64,000 nucleotides of DNA from an uncultured Bacteroidales bacterium (GCA_900315935.1 ONBB01000005.1:1-64000), one strand, 5' to 3'; shown: positions 9,520 to 17,781, counted from the first letter of the stretch. Numbers and translations: made by a program. The notes: generated by a model from the letters alone, not told the origin.

Positions 9520-9552
9520 TTTGCTCCAATTACAAAAGTTTTTGTATCTTTG
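9520..9552 (+). promoter_or_regulatory. Promoter of the 9591 gene
   Basis: A -33 TTTG at 9520-9523 and a -7 TATCTTTG at 9545-9552, 21 bp apart, about 40 bp before the ATG at 9591. Confidence 0.7.
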
Positions 9553-9590
9553 CAGTACAGAATTAATGAACATTTAAACAATAAAGCCCT

Positions 9591-10703
9591 ATGAAACGCA
9601 TTGCAATTGTAGCAGTTATGCTGCTGATGACCCTCGCCGCAACCGCACGCTCCGTGCACTACTTCACCTTCAGCCAGGCCTCGCGCACCGTCGCCCACCT
9701 CAACGCACAGAAAGAACTCATGATCCACTGCGGCTTCGACTACGAAATACCCACCTACGTACTCGTCAACGAAGTATGGATGGAACGCGTCAACTCCGCC
9801 TACTACGAGATATGGGTCTATGGCTACGACGCCTACACCGGCGACGAAATCTACATGCCCCTCGACCTCCAGTGCGTATGGCTCTTCAGCGGCAGCCGCC
9901 TCTACAACGCCGCCCAGTACCTGCGCTTCCACGTCAACGTTGTCCAGCCCAGCTTCACCTGGCATATCCCCGCCTACAACTCCTTCGTGCGCGTCACGCA
10001 CCGCCCGGGCTACACACGCACCTACCACTACCACATCCACCGCCACGGCTGGATGCCCCCTGCCTACACCTGGGGCCCCGGTGCACCCCCTCCCCCCCTC
10101 CCCTACTACTACATGCGCGCACCCCACCACCCCGCACCCATGCCCGCCGGTGCCTGGACCCCCGGCGTCAACCGCCCCACCGTCCCCACACCCGCCGCCG
10201 CCTCCACACGCGACAACAACCCCACCACCGGCACCCAGGTGCGCAGCAGCCACTCCACCACCAACAACAGCAGCACCAACCGCGCCACCTCCCGCAGCGG
10301 TGGCAGCGGCACCCCCGCCACCTCGCCCGCCGGCAACAATGGCAGCCGCAGCAGCACCACCACTTCCACCACCCGCAGCAGCAGCAACACTGCCACCTCG
10401 CGCACCAGCACCTCCACCACCCCCACCCGCAGCACCGCCACCAGCCGCTCCGAAGCATCACCCACACGCAGCGCCGCCAACAGCAGCCGCAACACCGGCA
10501 CCGCCACTGAAGGACGCGCCACCACCACCCGCAGCACAGGAAGCACCAGCCGCAGCAACGGTACCGCCACCCGCAGCACCGCCAGCCCCGCCGCCAGCAG
10601 CCGCTCCACCGCCACCCGCACCACCAGCGACAAGGAAAGCAAAGGCAACACCTCCAACAGCAACGCAACCAACAGCCGCGGCACCCGCACCACCACCCGA
10701 TAA
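9591..10703 (+). CDS. Secreted protein with long Ser/Thr/Arg/Asn-rich tail
   Basis: A 370-residue exported protein. Residues 1-19 form a signal peptide (MKRIAIVAVMLLMTLAATA). Residues 20-175 are an aromatic, structured-looking domain (YYEIWVYGYDAYTGDEIYMP; HRPGYTRTYHYHIHRHG). From about residue 190 the chain is low-complexity, made of Thr, Ser, Arg, Ala and Asn, and probably disordered or an envelope-spanning linker. I do not recognise the family; the N-terminal domain should carry the function. The clear promoter at 9520-9552 and the isolated position suggest it is expressed on its own. Confidence 0.8.
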   Translation: MKRIAIVAVMLLMTLAATARSVHYFTFSQASRTVAHLNAQKELMIHCGFDYEIPTYVLVNEVWMERVNSAYYEIWVYGYDAYTGDEIYMPLDLQCVWLFSGSRLYNAAQYLRFHVNVVQPSFTWHIPAYNSFVRVTHRPGYTRTYHYHIHRHGWMPPAYTWGPGAPPPPLPYYYMRAPHHPAPMPAGAWTPGVNRPTVPTPAAASTRDNNPTTGTQVRSSHSTTNNSSTNRATSRSGGSGTPATSPAGNNGSRSSTTTSTTRSSSNTATSRTSTSTTPTRSTATSRSEASPTRSAANSSRNTGTATEGRATTTRSTGSTSRSNGTATRSTASPAASSRSTATRTTSDKESKGNTSNSNATNSRGTRTTTR

Positions 10704-10719
10704 CCAAACAGCACACACA

Positions 10720-11616
10720 ATGAAAGCCAGCGAACTGGTACTGGCACCCGACGGAACCCTGTACCACATACGTCTACAAAGCAGCACCTTGGCCGACAAG
10801 GTGCTGCTTGTCGGTGACCCCGCGCGGGTCAACATGTTCAAAGACATCTTCGAACAGATAGAATTCGAAAGCGACAACCGCGAAATCCACGCCCTCACCG
10901 GCACCTACCACGGCACACGCCTCACCGCCCTCAGCACCGGCATGGGATGCGACAACATCGACATCGTCCTCACCGAACTCGACGCCGCCCTGAAAGTGGA
11001 AAACGGGAAATGGAGAGAAGAAAGCGAGAGGCACCTCCAGCTCGTCCGCATCGGTACCAGCGGCTCCCTGCAGGAAGACATCGACTGCGGCAGCCACGTC
11101 GCCGCCGCCTGCGCCGTGGGGCTCGACGGCCTGATGAACTACTACCGCGAATGGCAACCGCCACTGCCCGAAATGGAGCGCGCCCTCGACGCACACCTCC
11201 AGCTGCCACCCACCCTCGCACACCCCTACTGCGTGCCCGGCAGCCAACACCTGCTCCAACACATCGGACACGACATGCACCACGGCATCACCGCCACCGC
11301 ACCCGGCTTCTACGGCCCCCAGGGGCGCACCATACGCCTGCACCCCTCCATCGACAACCTAAATGAGAAACTGGCCTCCTTCCGCCTTTCAGAAAAATCT
11401 GAAAAATCTGATTATTCGGAATATTCAGAACTGAAAATCACCAACCTCGAGATGGAGACCTCGGCCATCTACGGCTTTGCCCACCTGCTGGGGCACGAGG
11501 CACTCACCGCATGCCTCATCATCGCCAACCGTCCCCGCGGCACCTTCCTCAACGACTACCACCCACAGATGCGCCAACTGCTCGGCACCGTCGTCGAGCG
11601 ACTAGCCACCTCCTAG
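10720..11616 (+). CDS. udp: Nucleoside phosphorylase, uridine phosphorylase type
   Basis: Cleaves nucleosides with phosphate, probably uridine to uracil and ribose-1-phosphate, for pyrimidine salvage. Family motifs are visible in order: VGDPARVNMF, STGMGCDNIDIVLTEL, VRIGTSGSLQEDI and NLEMETSAIYGF, the last being the nucleoside-binding region. At 298 residues it is a little long because two repeat-derived inserts are present: KVENGKWREESE (7-bp units) and SEKSEKSDYSEYSE (9-bp units). The ATG at 10720 gives the usual N-terminus, 16 bp after the previous gene. The stop codon TAG is also the first base triplet of a dispersed intergenic repeat. Substrate choice among pyrimidine nucleosides is inferred. 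Confidence 0.85.
   Translation: MKASELVLAPDGTLYHIRLQSSTLADKVLLVGDPARVNMFKDIFEQIEFESDNREIHALTGTYHGTRLTALSTGMGCDNIDIVLTELDAALKVENGKWREESERHLQLVRIGTSGSLQEDIDCGSHVAAACAVGLDGLMNYYREWQPPLPEMERALDAHLQLPPTLAHPYCVPGSQHLLQHIGHDMHHGITATAPGFYGPQGRTIRLHPSIDNLNEKLASFRLSEKSEKSDYSEYSELKITNLEMETSAIYGFAHLLGHEALTACLIIANRPRGTFLNDYHPQMRQLLGTVVERLATS
10993..11030. repeat. 7-bp repeat array in udp
   Basis: Degenerate AAAGTGG / GAAATGG units coding KVENGKWREES. Confidence 0.75.
11390..11435. repeat. 9-bp repeat array in udp
   Basis: TCTGAAAAA / TCGGAATAT units coding SEKSEKSDYSEYSE, the same peptide type as in PheT. Confidence 0.85.
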
Positions 11617-11681
11617 GGGAACGGTAGGGGAATGGTAGGGGAATACAAAGGCACTGGAAGGATATGGAAGGATATGGAACG
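11614..11681. repeat. GGGGAA-rich intergenic element, copy 1
   Basis: Tandem TAGGGGAACGG / TAGGGGAATGG units (11 bp) followed by AATACAAAGGCACTGGAAGG and ATATGGAA units. The first TAG is the stop codon of udp. Other copies: 16399, 40890 and 51919. Confidence 0.9.
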
Positions 11682-11700
11682 TTAGATTGAAAACCAAGCG

Positions 11701-11730
11701 GTGCGGGACCTGCCTCGGCAAGTCCCGCAC
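11701..11730. terminator. Hairpin between convergent genes
   Basis: GTGCGGGAC and GTCCCGCAC form a perfect 9-bp stem with a 12-base loop between udp (+) and the fimbrillin-like gene (-). T-runs are weak on both sides, so intrinsic termination is only likely. Confidence 0.5.
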
Positions 11731-11759
11731 CCTTGTGTATGAATTAGTTACACCATATT

Positions 11760-13481
11760 TTAGTCTGTTACCGTAACGTCGCGCACCATGCGCACGGCCA
11801 TTTTGTTGCTGCGGTTGTTCAAGGTATACTTCGCCTTGGCCCAAAGTGTATTGCTTTTCGGGCGGCTGTCAGCGTCATCGGTCGGGATACCCCTGCTGTT
11901 AAAGTACATCACATAGCCCTTGTCGGCATTATACTCCGACCCAATCCAATATATTCCATCATTGGGGTTCCTGTGCCCGAAGGAACCGTTGGAATAATTA
12001 AGCCACCCATCGGCAACCATGAACACACAGCCCGCAGCCTCCAGCACCGCCCAGTCGGACAGGCTGATGGTTTCATAGTCGAATCTGTTATCATGGGCAT
12101 CCTGGCTCACTACATTCATCGAAGTGGTCTGCCAACTGTCGATGGGCTTCGAAAGGCAGGCCGATACATTGGCAGGGTTGAAGCCGTCGGGGAGCAGCAG
12201 CAAGCCGTCTTGGTTATTGATGTTGGCCAGCACATAGCTCACATTGGGCTTACCGTTGATGGTGATGCCCGTTTCGCGGCGGATCAGGTACTTCCACTCG
12301 GCCCATGTCAAGGTGCGCCACTTGTCCACCTGCTTAGTAGTAACCCCGTCATAGGTGATGCCGGCATGCCGGGCCCAGTCATTGTCAGTCCCCGACACAC
12401 TGTCCACCACCTTTGTATAATCGGCGTTGGGGTCGGTCTGGCCATAGCAGAAAAGGTCAATCATGTCGGTGCTTGTCATATTGTCTGCGCCCAGCCCTTT
12501 GTACTGATTGTCTGCGAAACTCCACTTTCTGTTCACCTTGCTGTACTGCAGGATGCCTTGCGAGAAATAGACCTTCTCGCCATTGGGACCCACCGAGAAC
12601 TGGGAGGCTATACGGGTAACTTTCGCACCCTCGGCAATCTCAATCTCCGGGGTCTGGGCCACCACGGCACGGGCGATGCCACCACTGACCGCGATGTCGC
12701 CACTGTGGTAGGTGTAGAGAGCTGTTACGAGCACACCCTCGATTTTCTTCTCGCCGGAATAGATGGTAAAGTTGAGATTATCACCGGAAAGGATGGGATA
12801 GACCGGAATTTGGAAAGCCCTGGAGGCGCCGTTGTCCAGCACGCAGTCGTCCTCGTCGAGCGCGAAGGAGACCATGCGGTCGGCGGCGGTGTTGGTCTGG
12901 ACGGGTTCCACGGCAAAGCCCGAGCCCCAGTCGCTGACAGCGATGCTGCGCGTGCCGCAAAGCTGCGACTGGTCGCTCTTGACCACGATGGAACGCACCA
13001 TCAGCCTATGGCCCGATGTGTTCTTCACCACCACCTCGATGGCGGAGCAGAGGTGTTTGAAGCGTAACGAGCCGCCCTGCTCCATAATGCCCTTGGCCAC
13101 CATGGGGAAGGCTATCTGCTGGCGGCCGTCGACCTCGGAGTAGTAGTTGATGGAGGGCAGCGTTACGTCAACCTGGCCATCCGACACGGTGCCCACATTG
13201 GAGGGATAGATGGCCAGAAGGTCGGCATTCTCGTTGGCCGTAACCTCGACGGTGGCGGTAGTGTTGGCGGTGGTGTGGAGGATGTACTCGGAGCCGTTGA
13301 TAAGCACCTTGTCGCCGTCAACCCAGTAGATGTTGGCGCCAGAGACGGAGGTCTTGGCGCCGCCCTGATGACCCTCGGCCACCAGCTGCAGCATATTGTC
13401 GCTCTCTTTCATACAGCCCGCCATTGAGAGGGCCACCAGGCTTGCCGCAAACAAGCGGCTATATCGATTGTACAGTTTCAT
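11760..13481 (-). CDS. Fimbrillin-like lipoprotein with C-terminal FISUMP-like domain
   Basis: A 573-residue surface lipoprotein. Residues 1-22 are a signal peptide with lipobox SMAGC. The next part resembles fimbrillin-type N-terminal domains (KTSVSGANIYWVDGDKVLING, then LLAIYPSNV and RFKHLCSAIEVVVKN). From about residue 290 a second domain begins (FSVGPNGEKVYFSQGILQYSKVNRKWSFADNQY), of the kind found in many large Bacteroidota lipoproteins, ending in a WIGSEYNADKGYVMYF...MAVRMVRD pattern. The ATG at 13481 gives a complete signal peptide; 13499 is also possible. A short conserved-type peptide gene lies just upstream at 13547, a typical arrangement. Role in adhesion is inferred. Confidence 0.75.
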   Translation of the reverse strand: MKLYNRYSRLFAASLVALSMAGCMKESDNMLQLVAEGHQGGAKTSVSGANIYWVDGDKVLINGSEYILHTTANTTATVEVTANENADLLAIYPSNVGTVSDGQVDVTLPSINYYSEVDGRQQIAFPMVAKGIMEQGGSLRFKHLCSAIEVVVKNTSGHRLMVRSIVVKSDQSQLCGTRSIAVSDWGSGFAVEPVQTNTAADRMVSFALDEDDCVLDNGASRAFQIPVYPILSGDNLNFTIYSGEKKIEGVLVTALYTYHSGDIAVSGGIARAVVAQTPEIEIAEGAKVTRIASQFSVGPNGEKVYFSQGILQYSKVNRKWSFADNQYKGLGADNMTSTDMIDLFCYGQTDPNADYTKVVDSVSGTDNDWARHAGITYDGVTTKQVDKWRTLTWAEWKYLIRRETGITINGKPNVSYVLANINNQDGLLLLPDGFNPANVSACLSKPIDSWQTTSMNVVSQDAHDNRFDYETISLSDWAVLEAAGCVFMVADGWLNYSNGSFGHRNPNDGIYWIGSEYNADKGYVMYFNSRGIPTDDADSRPKSNTLWAKAKYTLNNRSNKMAVRMVRDVTVTD

Positions 13482-13546
13482 ATTGCTTGTTTTATACATT
13501 GTACATTAATATTAATTATATAAAGACGTGGGCAAGGATTGGAGGT

Positions 13547-13738
13547 CTACCAGCCCGAACCCCAGGAACCGGACGACTCGCAGGAACGCTCCTCGAATCC
13601 AGAACCGCCATCGCCGTCAAACAGGGCACTCAAACCGAAGGTTTTTTCTGCCCCCGGATCACCACTGCTGGCGAATCCACGTTCCACCTTGAAACTCACA
13701 ATGGTAAGTTGCGGTTGTTGATACACATGCTTTTTCAT
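13547..13738 (-). CDS. Short MKKxYxxP-type peptide next to fimbrillin-like gene
   Basis: A 63-residue protein starting MKKHVYQQPQLTIVSFKVERGFASS and ending Gly/Ser/Glu-rich. Short proteins with this kind of start (MKK, Tyr-x-x-Pro, alternating hydrophobic strand, then a flexible tail) are common beside fimbrillin-like or other surface lipoproteins in Bacteroidales and have no assigned function to my knowledge. No signal peptide is evident. Being 65 bp upstream of the lipoprotein on the same strand, it probably shares its transcript. Confidence 0.65.
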   Translation of the reverse strand: MKKHVYQQPQLTIVSFKVERGFASSGDPGAEKTFGLSALFDGDGGSGFEERSCESSGSWGSGW

Positions 13739-14064
13739 GTCAATGGTTTTTTAGTTGTTACTATGACTTGTTAATTGTTTACTTTAATCAGTCCTAGAAA
13801 CAGTCTGGTATGGAATGAGCAACCGTAGTGAGCCATGCTCACCGCATCCTTAGGCTAGGCATCGGAGGCTTTTGCTCCTCTCCAGGGGTTGGAAACAATC
13901 GCGAGGGGGGGGTAAACACCTGACAATGATGTACTTTTAAAGTCCATATCATTACCGTTTACGTCGGCAAAAGTACGAACAACCCCAGACATGGAAAAAC
14001 CCCACCTTTCCAAATCGGAAAAAGTGGGGTCTGAATTGCCCAAAAGGGGTTTAAAACGGAATTC
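13739..14064. other. Intergenic region with terminator, no gene seen
   Basis: The stretch carries the leader of the 13547 gene and the kdd terminator at 14000-14032. A poly-G tract (GAGGGGGGGG, near 13901) lies in it. An open frame at 13855-14043 begins inside the terminator and is not accepted. Confidence 0.5.
14000..14032 (-). terminator. Intrinsic terminator of the kdd pair
   Basis: On the minus strand ACCCCACTTTTTCC pairs with GGAAAGGTGGGG and is followed by TTTTTCC, 33 bp after the kdd2 stop. Confidence 0.75.
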
Positions 14065-15105
14065 CTAGGCGTAAAGCTGCTCGAAAAGCTGGCGTATCGG
14101 CTCGCTCTCCCGCAGAATATTGAGCGTCAGCTCGGCGTGTCCGCGGGCGAACCCGTTGCCTACGATGAGGTTGATGTCCTTCCCCACCCCCTCGGCGCCG
14201 AGGGCGGCGCGGGTGAACGAGGTGGCCATCGAGAAGAAATAGACGCAGCCGCGACCCTTGGTAATCAGGATGGAGGTCATCTCGGTGTTGGGCACGTTGA
14301 CGTTGTTGATGGTAACGTCGGTGCCGCGGCCGCCGGTGATGGCCATCACCTTGTTATATACATCCATCACATTGGTGGCATCGGCCACGATGACGTCGGT
14401 GGCCAGCCCCATGTCGAGGATGCGCTGGGCGTTCTGCTGGCTGTACTCGACCACGATGACCTTGCCGTAGGGACCCACGTTCTGCATGGCCTGGTAGCAG
14501 CAGAGGATGCCGCTCTTGCCGCCGCCGCCGATGAGGCACACGATGTCGCCCTCGGTAACCAGGCGGTCCACCTGCGCCGGTGCGCCGGCCACGTCGAGGG
14601 CCGCCAGGGCGAGGCGCTCGGGGATGTCGTCGGGCAGCACGGCGAAGAGGCCGCTCTCGAAGAGGATGGCCTGCGCGTCCACGTCGACCTGGTCGTGCTG
14701 CGGATCGAGGTGCTTGATAGCGTTTATCTTCAGCGGCGTGAGGCTGAGGGAGACCAGGGTGGCGATACGGTCGCCCACCTTGACCTTGGTCGAGGAGTGG
14801 AACTTGGGGCCTATCTCGCGCACGGTGCCGATGAGCATGCCGCCGCTGCCGGTAACGGGGTTCTGCATCTTGCCGCGCTCGTCGACGATGGAGAGTATCA
14901 TCTTGCGCATCTGCTCCGCGTCGTCGCTGCAGGCGTGGCGTATCTGGGTGTAGGAGGCCGAGTCGATGTTCAGGGTGGAGACATCGATAAGCAGCTCGTT
15001 GTCGTAAATCTCCATGCTGTTGTCGAGCTTGTGGGCCGGCTGCGGGAGGGTGCCGAGGGGCTCGACCACGCGGTGGGTGCCGTAGCGGTTGCCGTTGGGT
15101 CTCAT
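14065..15105 (-). CDS. kdd: L-erythro-3,5-diaminohexanoate dehydrogenase, second copy
   Basis: Oxidative deamination of 3,5-diaminohexanoate to 3-keto-5-aminohexanoate with NAD(P), a step of lysine fermentation. A 346-residue MDR-fold protein. The start NRYGTHRVVEPLGTLPQPA, the GTGSGGM-type catalytic region (VTGSGGMLIGTV), GDRIATLVSLSLTPL and the nucleotide-binding loop IGGGGKSGILCC are visible. It is a paralogue of the gene just upstream, with many shared blocks (TLNIDSAS, ALDVAGAPAQ, YFFSMATSFT), but differs throughout, so the duplication is old. It is the more divergent copy and may have another substrate. Confidence 0.85.
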   Translation of the reverse strand: MRPNGNRYGTHRVVEPLGTLPQPAHKLDNSMEIYDNELLIDVSTLNIDSASYTQIRHACSDDAEQMRKMILSIVDERGKMQNPVTGSGGMLIGTVREIGPKFHSSTKVKVGDRIATLVSLSLTPLKINAIKHLDPQHDQVDVDAQAILFESGLFAVLPDDIPERLALAALDVAGAPAQVDRLVTEGDIVCLIGGGGKSGILCCYQAMQNVGPYGKVIVVEYSQQNAQRILDMGLATDVIVADATNVMDVYNKVMAITGGRGTDVTINNVNVPNTEMTSILITKGRGCVYFFSMATSFTRAALGAEGVGKDINLIVGNGFARGHAELTLNILRESEPIRQLFEQLYA

Positions 15106-15130
15106 AGGGTAAGCGTGTTTTTTGTTTGAG

Positions 15131-15163
15131 AACCTGCCGGAGGGTCTCCCCTGCCGGCAGGTT
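15131..15163. terminator. Hairpin between the two kdd genes
   Basis: AACCTGCCGG and CCGGCAGGTT form a perfect 10-bp stem. It lacks a T-run on the minus strand, so it may slow rather than stop transcription, or protect the upstream message. Confidence 0.45.
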
Positions 15164-15169
15164 GATTTT

Positions 15170-15206
15170 CTAGATTTTCTAGAGATACTAGCTTTTCTAG
15201 ATTGTC
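15170..15206. repeat. 9-bp TCTAGA-type array between kdd genes
   Basis: Four degenerate TTTTCTAGA units, the same family as inside murL (8045) and the macroglobulin gene (35130), here non-coding. Confidence 0.75.
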
Positions 15207-15208
15207 AT

Positions 15209-16282
15209 TTAGGCATAGAGCTCCTCGAAGATCTTGCGCAGCTCGGGGCTCTCGCGCAGCTCCTGGAGGGTGAACTCGGCGTGGCCCTTGGTGTAGCCGT
15301 TGCCCATGATCATGTTCACGTCGGAACCGATACCCTCGGCGCCGAGGCTGGCCTTGGTGAAGCTGGTGGCCATCGAGAAGAAGTAGACGATACCGTCGTC
15401 CTTGGTGATCATGACGGCGGTCATCTCCTGGTCGGGCACATTGACGCAGTTGATGGTAACGTCGGCCATCTTGCCGTCGGTCAGGCGCTCGATGAGTTCA
15501 TAGACCTGGACGGGGGTCATGCCGGCGGCGGACTCCACGATGTCGCAGAAGCCGAGGTCCTTGATGCGCTGGGTGGACTTGGGGCTGTTGGCGATGCCGA
15601 TGACCTTGCCGGTAACGCCGACGCGCTTCTTGGCCTCGTAGCAGCAGAGCATGCCGCTCTTGCCGCCGGCGCCGAGGATGACCACGGTCTGGCCGTACTG
15701 GCACAGCTTGGCCGTCTGGGCGGGGGCACCGGCCACGTCGAGGGCGCTCAGGGCGAGCTTCTCGGGCATGTCGGTCGGAATCTTGGCATAGATGCCGCTC
15801 TCGAAGAGGATGGCCTTGCCCTTGATGTCCACCTGGTCCACGTCGGGACGGATTTCCAGAATCTCGTCGATGCGCAGGGGGGTCAGCGACAGGGAGACGA
15901 GGGTGGCGATGCGGTCGCCCTCCTTGAGGTCGATCTTGCCCTTCAGGGCGTCGCCTATCTTCTCCACCTTGCCCAGCAGCATGCCGCCCGAGCCGGTGCG
16001 GCGGTTGCGGTGCTTGCCCTGCAGCTCCACGTTGAGGAGCATCTCCTTCTTGACCTCTTCCATGATCTTCTCCTCGGAGGCGCCGGCGCCGGCCTGCTCC
16101 TTGGCGTAGTTGTGGATGTCGGTGAAGGAGGCGGAGTCGATGTTCAGGGTCTGGACATCGATTAGGATCTCGTTGTCCCAGATTTCGTCCATGTTGTTGT
16201 CGAGCTTGTTGGCGGGCTGCGGAAGGACGCCCTGGGGTTCGATGACGCGGTGGGTACCGTACTTGTTGCCTTTTTTCTGCAT
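15209..16282 (-). CDS. kdd: L-erythro-3,5-diaminohexanoate dehydrogenase, first copy
   Basis: Same reaction as the neighbour: 3,5-diaminohexanoate to 3-keto-5-aminohexanoate in lysine degradation. A 357-residue MDR-fold dehydrogenase with the start NKYGTHRVIEPQGVLPQPANKLDNN, RTGSGGMLLGKV, GDRIATLVSLSLTPLRIDEI, and the NAD-binding loop ILGAGGKSGMLCC near residue 195. A helical insert (EQAGAGASEEKIMEEVKKEM) distinguishes it from the second copy. It is the first gene after a clear promoter at 16347-16354, so it is likely the main lysine-pathway enzyme. KamA lies about 11 kb and KamDE about 36 kb away. Confidence 0.9.
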   Translation of the reverse strand: MQKKGNKYGTHRVIEPQGVLPQPANKLDNNMDEIWDNEILIDVQTLNIDSASFTDIHNYAKEQAGAGASEEKIMEEVKKEMLLNVELQGKHRNRRTGSGGMLLGKVEKIGDALKGKIDLKEGDRIATLVSLSLTPLRIDEILEIRPDVDQVDIKGKAILFESGIYAKIPTDMPEKLALSALDVAGAPAQTAKLCQYGQTVVILGAGGKSGMLCCYEAKKRVGVTGKVIGIANSPKSTQRIKDLGFCDIVESAAGMTPVQVYELIERLTDGKMADVTINCVNVPDQEMTAVMITKDDGIVYFFSMATSFTKASLGAEGIGSDVNMIMGNGYTKGHAEFTLQELRESPELRKIFEELYA

Positions 16283-16346
16283 AATGTAGTTCTATTTTAT
16301 TGATTATTAAATAATTTTACTCTCGGTTCATGGAAATATGAACGTA

Positions 16347-16354
16347 CAAAGATA
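16347..16354 (-). promoter_or_regulatory. -7 box of the kdd operon
   Basis: TATCTTTG on the minus strand, preceded by a GTTG and a T-rich tract, about 65 bp before the kdd ATG. Confidence 0.65.
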
Positions 16355-16398
16355 CAACTTTTTTTGAAATGCGCGAAAAAAAAATTCATGCGGTTCCA

Positions 16399-16462
16399 TA
16401 GGGGAATGGTAGGGGTTCCCTAGGGGAATACATAGGCTCTGGACCGCTGTGGACCCTTATGG
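16399..16462. repeat. GGGGAA-rich intergenic element, copy 2 (diverged)
   Basis: TAGGGGAATGG, then TAGGGGAATACATAGGCTCTGGA and TGGACCCTTATGG: the same order of units as at 11614 with several changes. Confidence 0.8.
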
Positions 16463-16466
16463 GGTC

Positions 16467-16516
16467 ATTCGGGGAGTTGGGAGTTATGAGTTATGAGTTG
16501 GGAGTTATGAGTTTGG
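16467..16516. repeat. 7-bp repeat array, intergenic
   Basis: Units of GGGAGTT / ATGAGTT, about seven copies with variation. Confidence 0.85.
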
Positions 16517-16650
16517 GGGCAAAAATGGGGCACCGGGCGGGGGGATGCGACTGTGCGGTGGTAGTGCCTCACGGCCAGGTCGAAGATGCCGCGCCCGCCG
16601 AACTCCGCCCGCCCGGCCAGCAGGCGGCGGCGTAGGTTGTGGCCATTTCA
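16517..16650. other. Possible gene remnant
   Basis: On the minus strand one frame reads GHNLRRRLLAGRAEF and GIFDLAVRHYHRTVA, which looks like protein rather than random sequence, but it has no start and ends in the 7-bp array. I cannot assign it; it could be the tail of a gene lost when the MITE-like repeats entered. Confidence 0.25.
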
Positions 16651-16783
16651 GCTCCTCCCCTAAGCTAGGGGAGGTGGACGCGCGCAGCGCGGACGGAGGA
16701 GTGTGAACCGCAAGCCCTTAGGACACACGCCCCCGTCGCCGCCTGCGGCGGCGCCACCCCCTCTAGCTTAGAGGGGGAGTTGA
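16651..16783. mobile_element. MITE-like palindromic repeat, copy A
   Basis: 133 bp with three hairpins: CCTCCCCTA-AGC-TAGGGGAGG at one end, CCCCCTCTA-GCT-TAGAGGGGG at the other, and a GC-rich palindrome (GCCGCCTGCGGCGGC) inside. It is repeated in direct orientation 24 bp further on. No transposase is present. Confidence 0.75.
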
Positions 16784-16807
16784 AGAAACTGAACAAGAAC
16801 CATTTCT

Positions 16808-16940
16808 GCTCCTCCCCTAAGCTAGGGGAGGTGGCCGCGCGAAGCGCGGACGGAGGAGTGTGCACAGCATGCCCTTAGGACACACGCCCCCGTCGCCGCC
16901 TGTGGCGGCGCCACCCCCTCTAGCTTAGAGGGGGAGTTGA
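16808..16940. mobile_element. MITE-like palindromic repeat, copy B
   Basis: Nearly identical to copy A with a few substitutions around 16834-16875. Both copies follow CATTTCWG and end in GTTGA. Confidence 0.75.
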
Positions 16941-16969
16941 GGATTGACTATCCCGGATTGTTGGCTCGT

Positions 16970-16988
16970 GCCGCCCCTTCGGGGCGGC
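16970..16988. terminator. GC-rich hairpin downstream of the FISUMP gene
   Basis: GCCGCCCC and GGGGCGGC around a TTC loop, 45 bp after the stop at 17034. No T-run, so terminator function is uncertain. Confidence 0.35.
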
Positions 16989-17033
16989 CGTCCAATCGTA
17001 TTTCGGTGCCCGTTGCGGGGAACGGAACAAGGG

Positions 17034-17750
17034 TTAGTTCTGACTGGCACGCACAGCGCGCACGGAGAACCCAGAAAAACGGTGGTCGTTGTCCACGTAC
17101 GCGGGGTAGTTCCATGTTCCTATGTGGAAGTACCTCGCCATGTACGGGTCGCCCGCGTCGAGCGACGAAGACCAGTAGCGGCCGTACTCGCCCGCGACGT
17201 GCAACTCGGAACCGTCGCGGTCGCCGGCAGCGGGGAAGAAGAGACTTTTGCCGTTAGCGGCGGTGAGCTTGCGTCCGTAGACGCCGTTCACGGTGGTCCA
17301 CTCAGAGGTGGTATTGTCAAGGAGTTCATTCCACTCAGTTTCGGTCGGCATGCGGGCGCCGTTGCCGAGTTTGGCCGTCGCCACATCGTCGGAGGGCTGC
17401 AGGGTGGTCAGGTGGTCGGGCGTGCCGTACTCGCTGTCGGTGTTGTATTTCGACAGCGTCTTAACCCAGCCTTCTTCATCCACTGCCGTGCAGTACTTGT
17501 AGGTTTCCCAAAAGTAGACTTCCTTGGTATCGGTCTCGCCCCAGGCGTAGTAGTCGCCGTACTCCTCGGGATTGGTCGCGCCAAGGTTGCACTTGGCCCA
17601 CAGCAGGCCAGAGGGAAGGCCCAAATCCACCCACTCGGCAGCCGCCGCACCATCACCCTGACCTTCGACCTTGCTGTTACTTCCGCAGGCAGCGAATGCC
17701 AGCGCAGCGCCCATGGCCAACAAGGCCAACAATTTGATGGTCTTCTTCAT
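17034..17750 (-). CDS. FISUMP-domain lipoprotein
   Basis: A 238-residue lipoprotein. The signal peptide ends in the lipobox FAAC (Cys22). After a short Gly/Ala linker the rest is a FISUMP-type domain: VDLGLPSGLLWAKCNLGA, then YGDYYAWGETDTK, ARMPTETEWNELLDN, GKSLFFPAAGDRDG, YWSSS and FSVRAVRA. Such domains are frequent in Bacteroidota and Fibrobacter surface proteins; their biochemical role is not established. The ATG at 17750 gives the full signal peptide and lies just downstream of a promoter box at 17782-17789. Confidence 0.85.
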   Translation of the reverse strand: MKKTIKLLALLAMGAALAFAACGSNSKVEGQGDGAAAAEWVDLGLPSGLLWAKCNLGATNPEEYGDYYAWGETDTKEVYFWETYKYCTAVDEEGWVKTLSKYNTDSEYGTPDHLTTLQPSDDVATAKLGNGARMPTETEWNELLDNTTSEWTTVNGVYGRKLTAANGKSLFFPAAGDRDGSELHVAGEYGRYWSSSLDAGDPYMARYFHIGTWNYPAYVDNDHRFSGFSVRAVRASQN

Positions 17751-17781
17751 TTGTGTGTGTTCTTTGGTTAAAATTACATTG

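Noticed and set aside
9820-10719. Long open frame rich in Ala, Pro and Thr overlapping the secreted protein and running into the phosphorylase frame
   Set aside because: It is the shifted reading of the Thr/Ser/Arg-rich tail, with no start of its own; only the part from 10720 is a real gene.
13855-14043. Open frame of 62 codons on the minus strand
   Set aside because: Its first codons lie in the terminator of the kdd genes, and it has no promoter or recognised homology.
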